A DNA stretch of 12,500 nucleotides, from NCBI GenBank assembly GCA_026770585.1, contig MU646386.1, positions 782,859 to 795,358 of the forward strand, written 5' to 3'. Below the pieces are notes generated by a model. It worked only from the letters and a program-made list of their open reading frames with translations. It was not told the origin of the DNA and ran no database searches. Shown piece by piece: positions 1-7,974 of this stretch. How positions within the stretch are numbered: the first letter of the stretch is position 1; every line of letters begins with the position of its first letter. This stretch comes from Baffinella frigidus. Taxonomy: Eukaryota > Cryptophyceae > Cryptomonadales > Baffinellaceae. A program made the position numbers and the translations under genes.

Positions 1-90
1 TGGGGTTTGGGGTTTGGGGTTTGGGGTTTGGGGTTTGGGGTTTGGGGTTTGGGTGTTTGAGTTTGGGGTTTGAGGTTTGGGGGTTGGGGT
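1..90. repeat. Telomere-like TTTGGGG heptamer array
   Basis: A near-perfect tandem array of TTTGGGG runs from the left edge and decays after about position 58. It differs from the TTTAGGG type seen elsewhere in the window. It lies in the intron after the last visible exon of gene A, so the sense RNA of that gene carries CCCCAAA. It is not evidence of a chromosome end, because genes lie on the right and equivalent arrays recur inside the window. Confidence 0.9.
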
Positions 91-98
91 TGGACCAC

Positions 99-3000
99 GC
101 GCGGTCCATTAGCTCCTCCTTGTTGACCGAATTGATGCTGTCCTGTTTTGGGGGTGGTTTGGGGTTCAAGGGTTGGGGTTCAGGCTTAGAGGGTTGCAAG
201 GATCCCCGCGGTTGCTCCAGGGTTGTTGTCCGAATTGATGCTGTTCTGGTGGCGGGGGTGTGAGGTATGGCGTGTGAAGCTTGAGGTGTGGGGTTTGATG
301 TTTCAAGGGGTTCCCGTGGTTGTGGGTTGGTGCTGACCTGGTGGAGGGGATGTGGGGTATGAGGTGTGGGGTTTGAGGTGTGGGGTATGGGGTGTGAGGA
401 TTGGGGGGTGGCGTGTGGGGTTGGGGGTTGACAGGCTTGCAAGTAAAACCGAAGAAGGAGAAGAATGAGCGGACGCGGACCAGTTTGGCACCTGGACCAA
501 CTTGCCCTTCTCCTTGGCAGCGCTCAAAAGCTATTCGTCAGCTGTTTTCGCCCCGAAGGCGTCGTCCCCCCGCAACGCCTTTCGACATTCCACGAGCGGG
601 AGGGGGGGTGATACCTGGACGACTTTGCTCTTCTCCTTGGCTGCGCTTCCCAGCCACCCGAGGGTGCCCTCCATCATGCTGATGCCCTGCGTCATGTACC
701 TGGTGTTGGCTTCAGGATTTAGGGTGTATGCTTCAGGGCGAATCTCAAGACCTTGAAATAAGCGACTGGTAGGTTCAACCCTGTTTACAACTACCAGTTT
801 TTGTACTCCGAGTAGACCCCTCTTGAGTTGATCACTGGTCGCCGACAAGATGACGGGGAAACGGTTCCGATCCACCTCAGCGTGCCCCCCCATCATGCTG
901 ATGCCCTGGGACATGTACCTACCACGCGCGAGACATTTCCTTCATCACCCACACTGGGCTTCGGCGGAAATTTTGTCCGGAAATCCGGTCGAAACGTCAG
1001 TCGGAGAATCCGACCCGGCAACTGCAGTCGCCGCCTCTGCGCAACAACCACGCGGGAAAATTCGGTGCACGGGTCTAGGGTTTAAGGGATTGGGTGTCGA
1101 GTTTCCGAGCAAGGGGTGAAGAGTTACGTACCGAACAGAGCTGAGCCCGCCCTCCCCAATCTCCATATCCTTGTCAAACGCCTTGTCCAGGTTGGCGGTC
1201 ATGACATCCCCGATGTTCTTCTCGGCCTCCTCAGCCTCCTCGGGATCGATGCTCCCCGCAGCGATGATGTTCGCGGACACCGCCGCTACCTATTGGCGTT
1301 TAGGGGTTAGGGATTAGGGTGCAGAAGGGTGCAGGGTTCAGGGATTAATGTCGAGCTGTCTCGCTGATCTTCGCATCCAACTGCTTAGGGTTTAGGGTTT
1401 AGGGTTTACGCGCACCCCTGCACCCCTGCACCTTAAAGCCCAAACCCGCCCAACCCAGGGTGTTTGCGGACACCGCCGCAAGCTGCTCCCCGCGGTATAA
1501 CACATCCTTTTCGTGCAACGAAAGTTACTACCCAGTTGGGCCATACTAGTAACAGTAAAGCATTTGTGTAGCAACTTTCAGTGGCCAGAAGCTAATATTT
1601 GTCATTCCTGCCAGTAGTTGAAAGTAGTCCTCTACAGTAGTTGAGAGTAGAACTGTAACAGATCGATTTCCTGGGGGGCTCACCCGCGACGACAGCCCCT
1701 TCGCCAGCCCCCCAAACCCCCACCCTCCCCCCCCGCTCGCCGGCACTTCCTCCGCTGCAGCTCCTGCGGTGGGGGGTTATTCACGTATCAGGAATCAAGG
1801 GACGGAGATCAGGTGGGGCAGTTTCTGCCCTCTGTCTGCCCTGCCCTCTACGCTGTTTCTGCCCTGACCCGCAAGCAGAAACGCAGGCCCCGCGCAGCGT
1901 CTCGAAAGGCTCGGGCGGGCACCTGCGGCCGCGTCGGTACCCGGGGCAGCGGCGGGAGGAGGGGCTGCGGCGCGTCCCCACCCCCACCCACTCAGCGCCG
2001 CGCTGGCGGAGACTCCCCAGCCCTGCGGGTTTGGGATTTGGGGTTAGGGGTTAGGGTTTTGGGTTTTTGGGTTTTGGGGTTTGGGTTTTGGGGTTTAGGT
2101 TTTGGGTTTTGGGTTTTGGGTTTTGGGGTTGGGATTGTGGGGTTTGGGGTTTGGGGTGTGGGGTTCTGGGTCTGGGGTTTGGGGGTTTGGGGGTGATTTT
2201 TTGATGTATGGTGTAGGGTCTAGGGAGCAGGGTGCAGAGTGGTGTATCAGGGTCTAGAGTGGTGTGACCCGGACACTACCTGGGAAACGAGATCGATGTG
2301 GGTGATGTCCCCACTCTTTGAGAGCACCCAGCCCTCATCGTCCCCTCTAGCTCTGCCTCACTCAGGTTCGCGGACTATCCTCACGTTGACGTCCTGGGTT
2401 TCGTGGTACGACTCCGTCAACTTTGGGGAGAAAAACAGCCCTGGTTCACCAAATTGGCGAGACACACTCAGACTGAGACAGAGCTGAGTCGTGTCTGCGA
2501 AATCTACTACGCGAGTAATAGTGCACTATTGCGAGCATGGTCCAATTGTGTGGGAATTTTGGTACCTGGGAAACGAGATCGATGAGGGTGATGTCCCCAC
2601 TCTTTGAGAGCACCCAGCGCTCCTCGTCCCCCTGGTTAGGGTTTAGGGTTTAGGGATTAGGGTTCAAGTTTTCGGGTTTCGGGTTTCAAATTCCGGGTTC
2701 AGGGTCCCGGGTTTCAGGGTTCAGGTCCTCACCGCAAGGCGCATCGAATCCCCGCACGTCCCGACAATCTCGTTCGTATCTGCATCAACCCTCAACCCCC
2801 GACACCTCACTACGTCAACCCCAAAACCCCAACTCCAAACCTAACCCTAAACCCTCACCCTAATCCCTACAAATCGCTGATACCCGACCCTCACCCCTAA
2901 CTCCTCACCCCCGACCCTGACCCCTAAGCCCTCCGCACCGCAAGACGCATCCAATCGCCGCAGGTCCCGACGACTTCGACCGTGTCGGCCGCGGTGATCT

Positions 3001-5443
3001 CCATCACCTCGGCACCCTCCAGCGACGGCTCCTGCTTTGCGGTTTATGGTTTATGGTTTATGGTTTATGGTTTATGGTTTATGGTGTATGGTTTAGGGTT
3101 AGGGTTGCCCAAAAATCAATGCGTTTTCGTAACAGTTTCGGGTTTCGGGTCTGGTTTCTGGTTTCGGGTTTCGGGTTTCGGGTTTCGGGGTTTCGGGGAA
3201 AGCGAAAAGACCGCGCGGACGCGGAGGACAACGTCCGGGTCGATCTCCACGATGCTCCGCGCAATCCGCCCCTGCCGCGCCTCCGCGTACCCCACGAACT
3301 TCCGCGCGGCCGAGACCTGCTTCAAACGTCTCTCTTGAGGGTGAATAACTTCAACGTCTCTCTTGAGGTTAACTTCAACGCCTCTCTTTAGGTTACGAAA
3401 GGTCTGCCGGGTTTAGGGTTGCTGTCACGGGTTTCGTTTTGTTTAATAAATGACTCTCCCTATCTCGTCTGCTCGCACACCACGAACTTCCGCACTGGGG
3501 ACGCATGGGTTGCAGGGTTTAGAGGTTCGGGTTGATGAAGGTCACTCGTACACGTTAGACGAGAGAGATACGTTGTAAGAGAGAATGCTGGAAGCGATGC
3601 GACCCTGCCGCTCCTGCTCGTACCCCACAAACTTTCTCGTGGGCGAGACCTGGCGTACGTGCGATTTAGTAAGTGCATTTCTAGTATTTGTGGACGGGTG
3701 ATTCTGTTTTTGGCAAGAGTATTGTGTAAGGCCACTCAGCAGGCTACGAAGGGATTTTTGGCCCGAATCGGGGACCCTTTCCGATACCTTATCTGTAGGA
3801 AATCCCCTATGTCCCTACGCTATTGCTTACCTTAGGGTCCTATCTCTTGTCGCTTCTGGGTATTTCACGAAATCCCTTCGAAGTCCTCTGTGTGGGGAGG
3901 ACGAACTAATTCCGGCGCCACCCTACCACCAGCCCTCAAAAGTGAACCAAATCGAGCGATCACAACAGTCGATTTCCCCTGGGCGGTACATCCCCAGGAT
4001 GTACCGCCTAGGGGAATTGCCCACAAGTCTCCATATCGCGATTTGGTTCACTTCCGAGGGCTGGTGGTAATTCCGGCATTACGTAGGATGCCACCGTATG
4101 CATACGGTAGGGTGGTACGGATTGCCGCAATTAGGTTGTTCCACCCTTCCGCACGCCCGGGGTAGTGGCTCAAATGGTGCCCTGATTTTTTCCCGATTCA
4201 CCTTGACGATCTGGGAGGTCTGCAACAACGTCTTCAGGCTACAAGACCCATTCTCGGTAGAGCTGGTCTCTCATGAGTTGACACTTTTCGGACCTCGAAA
4301 AACTTCCAAACTTTCAAACTCTTTTAGTCAACTCGTACGAAATTTACCACAGAGTGAATTTTTTATTATTTCGCTGTGGTAAGTTTCGTAGAGCCATACC
4401 GGTAGGACTTGTCGCGTTTTCGACTTCGAGATTTCAAGATTTCAGACTTCAAAAAGGTTTTAAAGGGCGTAAAACGTTTTAAAACACACCGTTTCAAATC
4501 TCATGGTACAAATGAAGTCTCGAAGTCTCGAAGTCTCGAAGTCTCGAAATCAAAAACGCGACAAGTCCTACCGGAATAGCTCTACGAGTTGACTAAAAGA
4601 GTTTGAAAGTTTAGAAGTTTTTCGCCCCAGAAAAGTGTCAACTCATGAGAGACCAGCTCTACAAACGGAGTTTTAAAACACCTTTGCAGAAGAGGAGTTT
4701 CAGGACACAATTTGAGCCACATCCCAGGGTTGGTGGTTATCTTCAGCCTGCTTCCCCAGCACTCCGTAGAGCTGCCCAGCGAGCAAACTGATGGTCAAAC
4801 CACCCCCCAGCGAATCCGACAGGCTCCAGGGCAAATCAGGGACCCCGCAACGGCGGTTCCAGGAGTTTTTCGCCCCTCTTGAGATCGGTCTGTCCTCCGG
4901 GGTGACCTGTCCTGCGCCGCTCTTGGTGTAGTCTGCGATGAAGCACTCACTATCATCCCGCAGCGTCCGCTCCGCCCCAGCTGCAACCTCCTCCCCCCCA
5001 GCAGCCCCAGCGCTGGGCGCCTCTTCGGGTGCTGGCGCGGCCTCAACAGCAGCAGCGGCCTCCTCCTGCCCCTTCCCCTCCTCCTCCGCGCCGCCCGCCC
5101 CCTCTCCTTTATCGCTTGGAGAGGGGGCGGCTTCGCTACCACCTTCACCTCCCGCATCCTCGACATCATTCTCGCCACCGCCCTCCGCGCCCTTGACAGC
5201 GTCCTCCACCGCCGTGGGTGCCTCGGCAGCGGCTTCGACCTCCGCGGCGGCAGCTTCCGCGGCGGGGGCCTCTCCCTCGCCCACAGTGCCAACGGCCTCA
5301 GGCGCCGCCTCACCCTCGGTTTTCTCTTCGGGCTCTGCCACGTCCTCCACGGGCGCGGCAGGCGCGGCGGCCTCATCGCTCTCCTCTGCAGGCTTCTTCT
5401 CGTCCGCGGCCTTCTTGCCGGAACCTTTGCTCTTCTTAGGCAT
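99..5443 (-). CDS. Gene A: SH3b-like domain protein, multi-exon, 3' end outside window
   Basis: I do not recognise the family. Exons in transcription order are 5443-4907, 3316-3212, 3031-2939, 2631-2566, 2420-2385, 2022-1923, 1763-1684, 1289-1132, 699-615 and 142-~99. All are joined by GT-AG introns with matching phase (0,0,0,0,0,1,0,2,0). Exons 2-4 together form an SH3b-like barrel (about residues 210-255): LRVRAEPS, then VEVVG-x-x-GDWMRLA, then RWVLSKSG. This is the usual L-x-VR...PS / VEV-x-G-x-x-G-W / WV pattern of that fold. Exons 6-7 are Trp/Gly/Ala-rich (GWGVSAS, GGGGWGFGGLAKGLSSR). Exon 8 is acidic and helical (EEAEEAEKNIGD). Exon 9 ends in SAAKEKSKVVQ and exon 10 reads DSINSVNKEELMDRA. 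A small extra exon may lie at 1380-1351. The GW-rich plus KEK pattern faintly recalls FAM114 or BSD-type proteins, but this is only an impression. Linking exon 1 to exon 2 is the weakest step. Confidence 0.72.
190..245 (-). pseudogene. Copy of gene A exon 10 (second copy)
   Basis: CACCAG|AACAGCATCAATTCGG gives NSINSDNNPG, against DSINSVNKEE in the better copy at 142. A usable acceptor is present and the frame is open for about 18 codons, but the second half of the exon has diverged. It could be an alternative exon; decay is more likely. Confidence 0.55.
305..337 (-). pseudogene. Decayed copy of gene A exon 10 (third copy)
   Basis: CCACCAG is followed by GTCAGCACCAACCCACAACC, which lines up with the exon starting at 142 and its copy at 245 (GACAGCATCAATTCGG and AACAGCATCAATTCGG). 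The acceptor survives but the reading frame does not. The three starts (337, 245, 142) are spaced about 92-103 bases apart, which suggests tandem duplication. Confidence 0.5.
492..522 (-). pseudogene. Partial copy of the 3' end of gene A exon 9
   Basis: The encoded AAKEKGKLVQ followed by donor GTGCC repeats the end of the exon at 699-615 (AAKEKSKVVQ, donor GTATCA). The first half of the exon is missing. It lies about 120 bases downstream of the intact copy in the sense direction. Confidence 0.6.
888..918 (-). pseudogene. Partial copy of the 5' end of gene A exon 9
   Basis: An in-phase acceptor (GGTAG|GTACATG) leads into YMSQGISMMGG, which matches YMTQGISMMEG of the intact exon at 699. After the GG the similarity stops, and the TLGWLGSAAKEK part is absent. 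The copy therefore preserves a functional-looking acceptor but no matching donor. Confidence 0.65.
1290..1420. repeat. TTTAGGG-type intronic repeat block
   Basis: Degenerate TTTAGGG with one clean run at about 1386-1408, in the intron between gene A exons 7 and 8. The sense strand of the gene carries CCCTAAA. Confidence 0.8.
1351..1380 (-). other. Possible small gene A exon (LDAKISETAR)
   Basis: TAAGCAG|TTGGATGCG opens in phase 0, as required between the exons ending at 1684 and starting at 1289, and it encodes LDAKISETAR. No GT donor follows before the telomere-like intron begins (CGACATTAA), so either a non-canonical donor is used or this is a truncated exon remnant. Confidence 0.35.
1450..1482 (-). 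pseudogene. Partial copy of gene A exon 8 start
   Basis: GAGCAG|CTTGCGGCGGTGTCCGC encodes LAAVSANTLGW. It repeats the VAAVSANIIAAG start of the exon at 1289, including a valid acceptor. Similarity ends after about 8 codons and telomere-like sequence follows. Confidence 0.65.
1491..1683. other. Intronic spacer with short CTACAGTAGTTGA-like repeats
   Basis: AT-richer sequence without coding signal, inside the intron downstream of gene A exon 7. A short motif around AGTAGTTGAAAGTAG / CAGTAGTTGAGAGTAG occurs twice (about 1615-1650). Confidence 0.45.
2030..2200. repeat. TTTTGGG/TTTGGGG intronic repeat block
   Basis: A block of TTTTGGG and TTTGGGG units immediately upstream (in gene A sense) of the acceptor at 2023. 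The sense strand is C-rich. On the plus strand it reads as Phe/Gly/Trp/Val-rich open frames, which are artefacts of the repeat. Confidence 0.85.
2280..2345 (-). pseudogene. Second copy of gene A exon 4 (WVLSKSGDIT)
   Basis: This encodes DDEGWVLSKSGDITHIDLVSQ and ends with donor GTAGTG. It is almost identical in protein to the exon at 2631-2566 (DEERWVLSKSGDITLIDLVSQ, donor GTACCA). The acceptor side has lost in-phase spacing (CTAGAGGGGAC), so the 2631 copy is the one that fits the gene. The high identity indicates a recent or homogenised duplication. Confidence 0.7.
2634..2730. repeat. TTTAGGG to TTTCGGG intronic repeat
   Basis: Starts with TTTAGGG units directly at the acceptor of gene A exon 4 and grades into TTTCGGG/TTCAGGG variants. 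C-rich in the sense strand. Confidence 0.75.
2733..2785 (-). pseudogene. Partial copy of gene A exon 3 (GTCGDSMRLA)
   Basis: It encodes DADTNEIVGTCGDSMRLA with a good donor (GTGAGG), matching AADTVEVVGTCGDWMRLA of the exon at 3031-2939. The 5' half (EPSLEGAEVMEI) is missing and no in-phase acceptor exists. The structural Trp of the SH3b core is Ser here. Confidence 0.7.
2786..2936. repeat. CCCTAA-like block in opposite orientation
   Basis: Degenerate CCCTAAC/CCCTCAC/CCCCGAC units on the plus strand. Within the minus-strand gene A this puts the G-rich strand in the sense RNA, the clearest exception to the general orientation rule in this window. Confidence 0.7.
3039..3198. repeat. TTTATGG block followed by TTTCGGG block
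   Basis: Positions 3039-3090 are a clean TTTATGG array and 3136-3196 a TTTCGGG array, separated by about 45 bases. Both lie in the 180-base intron between gene A exons 2 and 3 and form most of it. Confidence 0.85.
3460..3494 (-). pseudogene. Decayed copy of gene A exon 2 (third copy)
   Basis: CCCCAG leads into sequence encoding VRKFVVCEQTR and then a TAG stop. It aligns with RKFVGYEQERQ of the copy at 3649 and RKFVGYAEARQ of the intact exon at 3316. Confidence 0.55.
3585..3649 (-). pseudogene. Partial copy of gene A exon 2 (VSPTRKFVGYEQERQG)
   Basis: CGCCAG|GTCTCGCCC opens a frame encoding VSPTRKFVGYEQERQGRIASS, closely matching VSAARKFVGYAEARQGRIARS of the exon at 3316-3212. The EIDPDVVLRVRA end, which carries the first SH3b strand, is missing. 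It has a usable acceptor but no matching donor. Confidence 0.65.
3745..3883. mobile_element. Small foldback element with 11-bp inverted ends
   Basis: CGAAGGGATTT at 3747-3757 is matched perfectly by AAATCCCTTCG at 3870-3880. The interior has no coding signal. Its size and inverted ends suggest a MITE-like insertion in the proposed intron 1 of gene A. Confidence 0.5.
3903..4138. mobile_element. Foldback element with two internal palindromes
   Basis: Arms of about 29 bases (3926-3954 and 4039-4067) are inverted copies with few mismatches. They enclose a second hairpin with 20-base arms (3974-3993 and 3997-4016, one mismatch). A perfect 16-bp palindrome, ACCGTATGCATACGGT, follows at 4093-4108. 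Outer segments around 3905-3926 and 4108-4138 also pair. No transposase frame is visible. Confidence 0.65.
4257..4662. mobile_element. Nested foldback element, about 400 bp
   Basis: The outer arms, about 80 bases each, are 4257-4337 and 4583-4662 and share the end GTAGAGCTGGTCTCTCATGA. Inside is a 55-base hairpin (4336-4390: ACGAAATTTACCACAG... pairing with CTGTGGTAAGTTTCGT). A second inverted pair (about 4388-4449 and 4513-4585) also begins GTAGAGC and includes GTAGGACTTGTCGCGTTTT. A GAAGTCTC repeat runs at 4513-4548. No coding capacity is seen, which fits one foldback element inserted in a related one. Confidence 0.7.
4907..5443 (-). CDS. Gene A exon 1: Lys-rich start and Ala/Glu/Pro-rich acidic domain
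   Basis: The ATG at 5443 opens with a basic stretch (MPKKSKGSGKKAADEKK), followed by about 130 residues of Ala, Glu, Gly and Pro low-complexity sequence. The exon then returns to ordinary composition (SECFIADYTKSGAGQ). A donor at GGACAG|GTCACC gives 179 codons and phase 0, which fits the next coding exon at 3316. Without splicing the frame stays open to a TGA at 4700 (247 residues in all), so a single-exon gene is a real alternative. The downstream part looks less protein-like. The frame is also open upstream of the ATG, but that stretch contains a foldback element and overlaps the divergent gene C. A pyrimidine tract plus CGCAG immediately before the ATG looks like a splice acceptor. Confidence 0.65.
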
Positions 5444-5732
5444 CTGCGACAGAGAAGGAGGTACCCCTCCGTCCGATGACTCGACGAGAGCTGTGATAGA
5501 AAGCGTCGAGACCTCAACACTTTTCGACCTGGACCAAATTGAGGCTGGAGCATGAGCCCTTTTCCCCTGACAGAGCCTCGCAAAGGGGCTCTGTTTGTGA
5601 TAAAATCCTTCTTTTCTAGCCTCAATTTGCATGCACTTCGGGGCCCAAAAAAACTCAAAAAACTGGAGGACGGTTGACGAGCGTATCGCTCCCTCGCGGA
5701 GGGGTTCCTCACGCTCCCTCCCCGCTCTGAAA
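5444..5732. promoter_or_regulatory. Divergent 5' region between genes A and C, with a foldback
   Basis: This 289-base stretch separates the start of gene A (leftward) from the most likely start of gene C (rightward), so it must hold both 5' leaders and probably both promoters. I see no clear TATA box. A 12-bp perfect inverted repeat (CAAATTGAGGCT at 5535-5546, AGCCTCAATTTG at 5618-5629) encloses a smaller CAGAGCC/GGCTCTG hairpin (5571-5593), so a short mobile or regulatory hairpin sits here. Confidence 0.5.
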
Positions 5733-7937
5733 ATGGTGGTATCGACCGGAGGGGTGAAATGGGCGAACATGCCGAGGCACCCGGAGCCCGGCACGATCGG
5801 GTACATCGTGTGGCTTTCGGAGAAGTTGCCCGGGCCGTCGGTAAACCCCAAACCCTCAACAGCTCAACCACTCCCTGAACCCTGAACCCTTAACCCTTAA
5901 CCCCACGCCCTGGACCCTGAACCCTGACCCCAGATCCTACACCCTGAACCCTGAACGCTGAACCCTAAACCCCAAACCCTAAACCATGAACCCAGAACCC
6001 CACTCCCCAAACCCCAAACCCTAAACCCTAAACCCTACACCCTTCACCTAGTTCACCCTGAACCCTAAACCCTAAATTCTAAACTCCCCACCCTCCACCC
6101 TTAAACCTTAACCCTAAACCCTAAAACCCAAACCCTAAACCCTCAACAGCACCACCACTCGGACCCTAAACCCTAAACCCTAAACCCTAAACCCTGAACC
6201 CTAAACCAGGACTACACCCCCCGATCGACAATGGTGGCTGCCCGCCCGAAGGGAGGGAAATTCGGTAGGGGCGGGCAGCCACGGCTGCTGGACCAGATCA
6301 CCCTCGAAGGGAGCCGCCGCCCAGGTACCCCCTCCCCCCTCGGAGCGCTGGGGGCCCACGGTCCCCAGCGTGCCCCCCCAGCGCTCCGAGTCATCAGCTG
6401 TTTTGCTGATATTGCTGATACGTGCTGATTCGTATCAGCACCCAGCTCATAACACAACCCTACCGTAGGCCCGAATGCCATCGGGTCAACATCAAAACAG
6501 CCCCCATCGCAGCCTTTTCGCGTGCTTTCCTCCAAAAGTTGAGAGTTGTTGAAAACAGTCCTGACGCCATCTCCCCGCTGGGTCGGAGACGCGGTGCTGA
6601 CCGGTGCCCACGCTCCTCGCAACCAGGGCCCACGGACTACGCGGAGGTGTATCAGGTCGGGACGGAGCTCCCCGGTACGGCCTCCTCCTCCCCCACGCAC
6701 CCGCATCCTCCCGACCACCACACCAACTGCCAGAAGTGTGTACCGCACACCCACCATGTCAACTCCAGAATAGCCGGGTCGACCCGAATGAGGCAGAGCT
6801 AGGGTTCAGTCAAGGGTCGTAAGAAATTCATTCAGATGCTCTTTGTACTGGAGCGTTACACGAGTCCTTCTTCTCTAAATTCATGTAACGAGGAGCCCAG
6901 ATTGACTGAGGCAGAGGCAGACCCGGTTCAGTCCAGAGTCTCACGCGGGACTCTTGCATGCCAATCCACCTAAACCCTTGACTCCAGACCTAAGCCCTAA
7001 ACCCTCATCCAGGATACGTGCCATTCTTCCAGAGGAATCTGGCGCCAGACCCGCGGAGGGAGGAGCAGGCACCCCCGACGAGATGCCGCATTCTCAGGTT
7101 CCCCCTAACGCTAACCACACCGTGGTCTGCGGACCTTTCAGCAAAAGTAACTTGCCCAGATATGATAAACTTCCAAGGATTTTCTGGTGTAAATTTGGTC
7201 ACAAAACACCCCAGAATCCGGCCCCATATTCAAATCCGAAACCCTCGAAGCCCACCGGGTGGTTACCTAAACCAAGCCCTAAACCCTAATAACCCACCTT
7301 TCTCGATTTCAACCCTAAACCCTACACCTTAAACCCAGAACCCCCCACCCCAAACCCCAAACCCCAAACACCAAACACCAAATCCCAACCACGAAACACA
7401 AACGACACAGGACGTTCAGGGACCCAGCATTGACGCAACTGGTGTCGGTGCGTTCGGACGCGGACGTGGCAACCTGGGAGGAGCTGGCGCGTCCGTGCCA
7501 CACTTCGTGCCGCCCAGGTCGCTCGCCTGCCAACATTACCACACGCACGCTTATGTGTGTAGAGATTTTGAGTAGTAATTTCAAAATTACTACACGTATT
7601 ACTACTTTTCGTAGTATGATGCAATTAATCGTGTGGCAATTTTCGCACGGGGTCTCGGTCAACCTGTGCCACACCTCGTGCCGCCCAGGTCTCCCGCCTG
7701 CCAAAATTACCACACGGATGCCAAGTTGTGTAGTAATTTCAAAATTACGGCATGTATTACTGCAGAGAAAGTGTACAATTCGTAGTATGGTCCAGTCAAT
7801 CGTGTGGTGATTTTCGCACGGAGATGGCCATCTCCGTCCGTGCCACACCGCGTGCCGTCCAGGTCACAAGCTCCTATTCCTAGCTCTCTCTGTCTCTGCC
7901 CCCCTCTCTCTATCTCTCTCCTCTCTCTCTCTCTCTC

Positions 7938-7974
<37 letters not shown>

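Noticed and set aside
1-70. True chromosome end
   Set aside because: Similar arrays recur throughout the window inside introns, and gene A continues toward the left edge.
21-263. Plus-strand frame rich in Gly, Phe, Trp, Val and Leu (similar ones near 1813-2196 and 3053-3391)
   Set aside because: It is the translation of TTTGGGG-type repeats with no stop; no independent coding signal, and the opposite strand holds the gene.
3460-4665. CRISPR-like array from the many palindromes
   Set aside because: Repeats are inverted pairs of different lengths without regular direct repeats and unique spacers, and the genome is eukaryotic.
4938-5555. Plus-strand 205-residue Ser/Ala/Pro-rich frame
   Set aside because: It is the exact antisense of the Ala/Glu-rich first exon of gene A. 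The minus frame has the sensible Lys-rich start and returns to non-repetitive protein at its end.
5760-5851. Minus-strand peptide GFTDGPGNFSESHTMYPIV as an upstream exon of gene A
   Set aside because: The plus strand of the same DNA ends in a GTAAAC donor and joins in phase to the next gene C exon, creating a PGPSDY motif, so the plus reading is better supported.
4795-5871. Minus-strand 358-residue Arg/Pro-rich frame
   Set aside because: Shifted-frame shadow of the same exon; the extreme Arg/Pro composition comes from GC-rich codons.
6900-6945. tRNA-like B box (GGTTCAGTCC) suggesting a tRNA or SINE
   Set aside because: No matching A box at the right distance and no cloverleaf could be drawn.
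7884-7971. Ser/Leu-rich or Arg/Glu-rich frames across the CT run
   Set aside because: These are translations of a microsatellite inside an intron.
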